Source of the DNA: Tolypeutes matacus | Taxonomy: Eukaryota > Chordata > Mammalia > Cingulata > Chlamyphoridae | Assembly (NCBI GenBank): GCA_026826555.1 | Contig: JAKSZT010037307.1 | Location: forward strand, 1,379,879-1,443,878 | DNA: 64,000 nt | Direction: 5' to 3' | In this document: positions 56,661 to 64,000 of the stretch, piece after piece | Layout of the letters: the number at the start of each line of letters is the position of its first letter | Position numbering within the stretch: the stretch's first letter is position 1 | Program-made: the position numbers and the translations under genes | The notes under the pieces: generated by a model | Database searches by the model: none | Told to the model about the DNA's origin: nothing | Seen by the model: only the letters and a program-made list of their open reading frames with translations

Positions 56661-57334
56661 TGCTCTGAGTTCCCATGCCAACCGACCCTAGCAAACATGA
56701 CGGCACGGGCCCAGCCCCCCAGCCACAGGCCTGAGGAGGGGTGTGGGGCAGGGGGCTCGGGATAGAGACTTGGGCTCTTCTGACCCAGAGAGCCAAAAGA
56801 GAGTGGACGCTCTGAGCAGCATTAGGGGAGGCGGTGGGGAGCCAGGCACGATGCTTGGGACCCTGTGGACCCTGGGTTACCTCTCCTTAGGCTGGGGGAG
56901 CTGGCACCACCCCCCTACCATGTCCTATGGGCTGTGCTTGGCCTGTGGCTCATCTGAATCTTTGTGGTAATTCCTGCATTAGCTTTCCTTGGAGGGATCT
57001 TTTTCTGCAAATAGGAGTGTGTTCGGAGGGATGGGGATAGTCAAGGTACAGTTTTAGACTCACGGAGGTGGCCCACAGGCCAGGGAGCCTTGGCCACAGC
57101 AGAGGGTGCCTTTGGCGGTGTGGAGAGCGTCTCTGGCCAGCCCTGGCAGGGACCAGGAGAATTTTGCTTACCTAATCTGGCCCTGCCTGAAGGGGGTTCA
57201 CAGGAGGGTTGAACCTGGGCCAGGCCTTCCCTAGATACCATCCCTGTTCATGGGTGTGGGGTTGAGTGCAGGGCCTGTGGCCACTTGTCCATCTTGACCA
57301 CTCACAAGCTTTAGGGCCCCTCTACCCACCTATT

Positions 57335-57430
57335 CCCGTATATCCTCGTGGCACCCAAGTTATCCATGTTCCAGAGGAGAAGACCAAGACACAGATAGGT
57401 TTAAAGGCATCAGTGTGAGGGTGACCTGCT
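57335..57430 (-). mobile_element. MIR-like fragment
   Basis: CATGTTCCAGAGGAGAAGACC and AAGACACAGATAGG, antisense MIR-like. Confidence 0.5.
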
Positions 57431-57988
57431 CGGACAGTGGCTCAGGCACCCAGCATGGAGTGTGATGGTCTGAACTGGACTGTGGTGGGCAGTTCATGCA
57501 GGACATCCAGCGGTGAGCATCTGTTCACCAGGGTGTCGGGAAAGCAAGGGCCATCTGAGCTGGAAGCTCTCCAGGTCCATCGCATAGATGACGCCCAGAG
57601 GGGTGGGCACCTGCCCCGAGTCACACAGCGACGTGGGCTCCCTCCCCTTCCCCTGGCCTCGCCAGCCTTGGGGACCTGAGGCTCTGAGATCTAGACTCTA
57701 CCCACCCTCCTTCCCCTCAGTGTCCAGAGCAGTGACATCAAGGGCTGGCTCTTCATGGTGAAAAACGGTCTCCCTGCAGGCTCCTTCAAGGCGCTGAACG
57801 CCTCCGTGCACTTAAATATCAGTCCTCTCTCCTCCCTGGCAGGCCAGCAAGGCCCCGGGAGGGCCTGGGCTGCTGCGTGGCCTGCACCCGACCTCGCAGG
57901 CGTGCTCTGGTCCTGGCCTGTTTCCCCCCTAGTGAGAGTGGCTTCTGCGGGGGCAGCTGCGCCTGGTCATCCTGGGTGGCGGGCCCTC

Positions 57989-58175
<187 letters not shown>

Positions 58176-59454
58176 TAAAGAGTGAGGAAAGTGGTGGTGT
58201 TGGGGTCCCAGTGTGGGGGACCTGGCTGGAAAAGCAGTGACTCCTGGCCTTGGGTCGGCCTGTGCAGGTCGGCTCTGACGATGGCCTCGTCTCTGTAAGG
58301 TGTTGGTGGTTTTCAGATTTTACCGGCTGGGTTCAGGTAGGTGAGCTCTGTGTTTGAGGCCGTGGCTGGGGCAGGAGCCCAGGCCCTGGAAGCTTCCGTG
58401 GATGCAGATGTGCACGGAAGCCAGAGGACTGTCCACGAAATGAGTGAGGTGGCCGGGCCAGACAAGCCTGGAAAGCGGTGCCTCCGGGAGATGAGACAAG
58501 ACGGGTTGGAAGCCTGTGCCTGGCGGGATGAGGGATCAGGGGGCGGGAGGGGTGATTGATTAGGCACAAACGACCACATTCATCCTGGGAGATTATGTTA
58601 ATGTTTGAAATAGTGATGTGAGGAGCAGGCCATCCGTCACCCGGAAGGCTGCAAAATGTGTCCCTGTCAGGCTACGGGCACTTTACGTGGAAGTGCAGAG
58701 GCTCAGGAGAGCCGAGCTCTTGGAGTGGTGTGGCTGGGACTCCCAGGGTACACGGGCCTTTGAGGAGCTCATTGCTGTGGGCTTGGGCCGGGAGGTCCTG
58801 AGCAGAACCAAGCAGGGTCCTGACAGGGACGCCCTGCTGGTGGTTGGCCCGGAACAAGCAGAGTAAATGAAGCCACCAGTGGCGGTCCAGCCGAGCGTCA
58901 GGCCTGGGGCTCGACGATTAGATGCCCCCCACGTTCTCGTCATCCCCTTTGGTCTAGGCCAGGGTCAGCAGATGTAACCTTTGTGGGCAGGGACTGCGGG
59001 GTCTTGTCCTCAGTCCTTTCCCCCATGCTATGCTCATAGCAGGTGCCCAGGATGTGGGGGTGTGGATGGAGAGCCCCTGACACAGGCCGGTGGCTAAGAT
59101 GCAGTGACGTGAGGGCAGTCCAGCTCTGGAGGTCTCCAGACCATCGCGGCTTTCGGCCATTGGTGTGTGGGGAGGGTGCCAGCCTGAGGCGCCAGCTTGC
59201 TAGGAATCATGTCCTGGGGGACCCAGCTTCTCTGAGCCGCCTTTCCCTGGTAGCTGGGCTTGAATTGCAGTAGCTCCCGTCCTACTCTCTTCCTGTGAAC
59301 TCTTCAATGACTCAGAGCTGTGCTGGGGGCCTGGCAGAGCTTTCCAGAGAAGTTGCTGGAGGAAAAGCTGTTCTGGAATGGGAGTCAGTTTACACTCAGG
59401 AATAGCACCCAGCACTAACCTGGTTCTGAGTGGGCACTGCCAAATGCAGCCGTG

Positions 59455-59710
59455 TATGTTGATGAGGAAATGATAGCACTCTGGAATGTGTATTGGGCAC
59501 CTTTCCAAGTTTTGTATTGGGACATAAGATGTACCGCACATAGAGCGTTAACCATGAACCTGCAGTCAAGAATCCTCCATGCTTTGAGCCCTCGGCATGA
59601 GGATGTTGTTCCTTTTATATTCATGGGCAGCTCAGACCCAGAAAGTTGGCCAACAAGAAAATAATGTACCCTCTTCATGTTTGAGCCTCACATCTATCTG
59701 AACCATTGCC
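59455..59710 (-). mobile_element. MIR-like fragment in intron 2
   Basis: CCTTTTATATTCATGGGCAG and CTCAGACCCAGAAAGTTGGC follow the antisense MIR skeleton, strongly diverged. Confidence 0.4.
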
Positions 59711-62204
59711 CTTCCTGAATGGTGTGGACCGGAGACAGAACCCCAGCCCGGCGTACCCCCATGCACACCTAGCGAGTCCTGGACCCTCCCCAGACCCTCA
59801 TTCCTGGTCCATGGTGTCTGGCAGTCTGGGGGGTCTGGCTGGAGGATGAGGTGGTGAGAATGGTGCATGGACAGGGGCAAGGCTCAGGCCAACACAGACA
59901 TGCCCCTTTTCTAGAAATCAAAGTCAGATTTCCCTCATTGATCATTTTCATTCGCAGGAGGTACTGGCTCCCTTCCTTCCTGATGTGATGACCACGTCTT
60001 CCCCCACCCCCACCACCCAGCAGTAACCAAGTTTCCGTAGCTGGCTTGGGCACAGCTGGGGCTTGGACCTGGGGCTCCTGACTCCCGTCCCAGGGTGCCG
60101 CCCCTCCTCCAGCTGTGCTTCCTCTCGTGGAAGGGGGACAGGATGAGTTCTGGGCCGGGCCCTGGTTGGTACGGCTGGGGCCAGCCTGGCAGGCAGAGGA
60201 GAAATGCTGACCTGGCATTCCCAGCTCCTCTTGGCAACCCCTCTGCCTGCTGATGGTTGCCAGGGTACCAGCAGCTCTGTGTCCTGCTCTAGTTTTTCCT
60301 CACCTGCTTCCTCATCCTCTTACTTCCCACCGACAGCTCTGGGACTGCTGCTTGGCACAAGGGCACTCTGGCAAGGTGGGTGGGGGTAGGGGCTGGATAG
60401 AGGAAAGGGGAAGCTCAATGGGAGCAGGAGGGAGCCAGCCAGTCCACATCCCCCACATCCCCCCACACCCCTGCCCAAGCCCCCGACGCTCTCCTTCAGA
60501 TCCATATGAGAGGGCCCTTGTGCCCAGCCTGTGCCCAGCTCTGGTGGGTGATGAGGATGCTTGGAGCAGAGCCCTGACCCAGCTGCGGATGTTTCTGTGG
60601 ACCCTGGCACCAGCTCTGCCAAGCTGACAGCCTCGACTCACCCTGGGGCTGCCCTCCCCGAGCCTCCCTGAGCTGATTCTGAGTTGCCCCCAAACGCTTG
60701 CAGCTGGGGTGACCCTGGCATCTGGGGCCCCTTGGCCTCCTCCTCCTCTGTGGCCCCTCTTTGCCTGCCCCAGTCCTGGAAGCTGCCCCACCCCCAGAAG
60801 CTGGGAGCCACGAGGGCTGGCAGCTGCAAGTATGCAGAAACTGCGGACAGCGACATTTGGGAGCGTTTTCCCTGCCTTGGCACTTTCCTCTGCCCGACCT
60901 CACCACAGCCCCGTGGGTATGGCTGGGTGCAGAGTGCAGCCCATTTTACAGGTTGGAAACTGGCCCTTCTTGGGAGGGATGGGGTTGGTGTGGGGGGCTC
61001 TCTGCGAAGACCCCATTGCATTTCCTCATCCACCCAAGAGCCAGCTGGAGCTTATATGCTAAACCACCTCCATGTTCATCCATTTATCCTCCCAGGCACC
61101 CTAGCTCCCTTAGCTCTGGCCCACACCTACCCTGAACAGGCCATGGAGGTGTGGACCCTGCCTCAGTCGGCCCTGGCTGGAGCCCCTGGGTGATATCTCC
61201 CAAGCCCCTTCTCCACCCACCCCCATCAGCACCATATTGTCCCCCTCCTGGGGGGAGAGCAGAGAGCATATGCTTGGGCTCTGAGCTCATTTACATAATG
61301 AGGCTGATCAGGATGAATAATTCATCAGGTGCCTGGGGGTGCATCAGAGAAGATATGGAGACAGTCAGGTCTCCCCATTCTGAAGCCCAGAGTGGTGGGT
61401 GCAGCCAGAGACCCAGCCCTCCTGGCTGGGGTTCCAGGGTAGAAGAGATACAGCTCTGGGGACCTTGTGGGAAAGCACAATAGGAAAGATTGGGGTCAGA
61501 CATGGGGAAGAACCAGTGGCTCATCAGGTGCACTGCCCTGGGATGGACTCCCAACTTGAGTGGGACATTTTCTTTCAGAGGTCTCTACAGAAGGAGGTAA
61601 GACGATCCTCTGCTTGGAGTGTGAAGAGCTGCCTGGCCAGAGCTGGGCTGGGAGCAGGGACCCGGCACAGGCCTATTTGGGAATCATAGGTTATCCTCTG
61701 GGAAGGGTGCATCAAGTCGGAATACATGGGAGCCCATCCCAGTCTACATCAACCCCCGTTCCCTGCCTGCTGGTCGGGGCAGAAGCCTCTTCAAGCTGGG
61801 GGCTACACACAGACCCTCCCCACACCCCCGTGACGGTCAGCCCAGCTGCAGGCTTCCCGCTGCTGCCACGGGCCTATCATGCAAACAGGGGAAACTAGGC
61901 CCCAGGCAGGTGGAGCCTTAGCAGGCTGGCCCTAAGCGGTGGTGGGGAGAGGGAGGCTGTCAAGGAAGAGGAGAATGCTGAGCCTGCACACACAGAGAGG
62001 GGACCCCAGGACTTGGAAGTCCCTGACCCCAAGTCTCCTGCCACCTCCCTGCCGCCGTGCTTCTCAGAGCAGCGGTGATGATTCAGGCCAGTGGCATCTG
62101 TGTGCATAGCCAGGAATGGCGTTTCTGAAACCCTGACATTGCCACAGTCCCATCCTGTTTCATCCGCCCCCAGCTGTCCCTGCACCCAGCCTGCTCAGTG
62201 CTCC

Positions 62205-62245
62205 CTGGGAATGTGTAATTAATTTTTTGCGGAGTGCCACATCTG
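62205..62245. promoter_or_regulatory. Short TAATTAATT patch in intron 2
   Basis: GTGTAATTAATTTTTTGCGG stands out in GC-rich DNA. Confidence 0.25.
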
Positions 62246-62934
62246 GAGCTGGCTCCCGGCATGGACTGAAGTCTGGCCGTGTCGGGGGCCCTTTTCCTGA
62301 GTGGCTCAAGGAGGCAGGGCAGGGCCCTCTGCAGGCGCCTTTGAAACAGGCCCTCGGTGCCCCCCTCCCTCCCCCGCCCCCTCCCCCGGCATGCTTGTTC
62401 CCACAGTGGCTCACGATGTTCTGGCTGAGGCTGTGGTCTGTCCCCATTTGGGGAGGTGACTCCCTGGGCAGCTGAGAGTGCCTGGGGACCTCAGACCCCC
62501 GGAGAGGCCAGGGCGGAAGAGGAGGCAGGAAGCTGGAGTGGGGAGGTGCTGGGAGTCGGGGGGAGGCTCCAGGAGGGCCAGGCGAGGGAGGCACACACAG
62601 TCGTGGCCCCCAGACTTCCCAGTAGGCCCTTCCATCAGAGCCCTGGCCTGCGACAGCTTGGCCAGGCGGCCCACCCTCACGGGTCCAGCGCCGGCTGTCC
62701 CAGCCTATGTGCTCGGAGTCTGTGGGGGTGATGAGGGAGCCCCACCCACCCCGTCCCAGCCCCCGCACCGCGTCCTGGAGCTCGGCACTCGCTCTGTGGG
62801 CAGCCCCCACCCCTCCAGCCAGCCATCTCCCGTGAGGCCCAGCGGCGCCTTCTCTCCTGGTGTAGATGGTCGGGATGGGGCGTGCCAGGGTGGGGGCAGT
62901 GGGGGGCGCGGGTGTGAAATATGCCGCTGGGTAG

Positions 62935-63055
62935 GGATTGCTGCCGTTCGCCTCCCTAAAAACCCACATATATTATTCTTTAATGGAAAGTTAATTGTCT
63001 TATTATTCCCTCCATATGGTCCTCTTGCTCGGCACCCAGCGGGGATGCATGGGCT
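62935..63055. promoter_or_regulatory. AT-rich candidate element in intron 2
   Basis: CACATATATTATTCTTTAATGG, AGTTAATTGTC and CTTATTATTCCC followed by CCATATGG. Confidence 0.33.
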
Positions 63056-63359
63056 AAGGTGGGGGGTGCTTCTGGGAGGGGGTCGGAACGTGGAGAGGCT
63101 GCTGCTGGAGCAAAATGGAGCACACAGAGGAGGGCACGTGGGAGCTTGGGTGTCCTCCTTGTCCCCCCAGTCCAGCCTGCTCTCCAGTTCCTTCCTTCCT
63201 GGGCCCTGTCCTAGGTGCAGCCTCTGCCTGCACCCCCTCCCCACTGTGAGGTCTGGGAAGGCTCTCTCTGGAGCACTGTGTGAAGACACAGGCCTGGATG
63301 GGGCGTGGGTATTGACCTTCTGCTCAGCTGCCCCCTCCCCCATACCCCATTGTTGCCTG

Positions 63360-63420
63360 CAGGAGAAAATTCCATTTTTGAGAAGCTTTTCAAAAGCCAT
63401 TTTATTTGTGGCAGGAGCTC
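63360..63420. promoter_or_regulatory. Short AT-rich patch in intron 2
   Basis: AGAAAATTCCATTTTTGAG and CCATTTTATTTGTGG lie in otherwise GC-rich intron. Weak. Confidence 0.2.
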
Positions 63421-64000
63421 CTGCCCGAGGGCAACAGCTGGCTGGCTTGCGTCTCTGTACCCCTTCTACACACACACCCCCCCACCAGAGAGTGGGGGCT
63501 AGGAAGCCAGGGCAGGGTGCTGTTCCAGACACCTGCCCCAGGAACACCAGCTCACATTGGCCAAGCCTTTCACAGGCACCCCTGGCTCCAAAGGTTCCTC
63601 TGGTGCTGCTGAGCTGGCACAGGTACCAGTGCCCTTCCTGGGCTGCTGCCCCCTCCCAGGTCTCCCCCCTGCTCCCCAGGAGTGTGAGGGTATTGGGTCA
63701 GAACAGCCCGATGGCAGGTGGAGGGGGACAGGGAGGCCCCCACAGGGCCCTGGCCATGAGCAGGCTTCTCACCTGTGGGCAGGGAGCCCTCTGCTCCTGG
63801 GGGCTTGGCAGGGGAAGGCTGGGGCACAGAGCCCTTTTGGGAGGCTTCTGGAAGAGTCCCAGCAGGGAGTGGCTGCGCAGGTCACTGTGGAGGCCATGGG
63901 TGAGGAGGGGACGGGCTGATGGGAGAGGCAGACCCAGTGCTGATGGTACAGGCATGGCAGGGAGAGGGGCCCCCAGCTCCCAGCTTGCGCCAAGGGGTAT

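Noticed and set aside
62160..63547. Long antisense open frames (269 and 280 codons)
   Set aside because: GC-driven frames in intron 2 with no homology I recognise.

Overview
This is a vertebrate, clearly mammalian, genomic window. It has no operons, long high-GC noncoding stretches, ancient MIR and L2 repeats on both strands, CpG islands, GT-AG splice signals and one 400-base assembly gap (29235-29634). The one gene I can support is CACNA2D2, the alpha2/delta-2 auxiliary subunit of voltage-gated calcium channels, on the + strand. Two coding exons are visible: the 3' part of the signal-peptide exon (29635-29728) and the second coding exon (58019-58100). They join in frame through a split threonine codon and are separated by an intron of about 28.3 kb. 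Two tRNA-derived SINEs at 46800 and 48107 resemble the DAS family described from armadillo, so a xenarthran (armadillo more likely than sloth or anteater) is my best guess at the source. That guess rests on memory of the family, not on a search.

Layout. Positions 1 to about 28990 are 5' flank with no recognisable gene. They hold L2 and MIR fragments, a second CpG-rich block at 6450-7030 with no gene attached, and several AT-rich islands with homeodomain-type TAAT motifs that look like candidate conserved regulatory elements (best at 13640-13950, 17100-17470 and 19050-19230). About 28990-30180 is the CpG-rich promoter and first-exon region, interrupted by the gap, which hides the start codon. 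29729-58018 is intron 1. It contains a nearly complete MaLR-type LTR retrotransposon (46135-48769) with two nested SINEs, an L1-like AT-rich fragment with a long palindrome (40910-41290), many L2 and MIR copies, microsatellites and more AT-rich islands. 58101-64000 is the first 5.9 kb of intron 2.

How it fits together: one neuronal ion-channel gene begins here, and nearly everything else is regulatory sequence or repeat. None of the many long open frames in this GC-rich DNA looks like protein-coding sequence. I do not see a new multi-gene system. The observations most worth checking are the gap over the start codon, a pair of about 110-bp related sequences 2.9 kb apart (7917 and 10837), two long perfect hairpins (21445 and 41224), the gene-less CpG island, and a 60-bp in-frame tandem repeat inside the LTR element.
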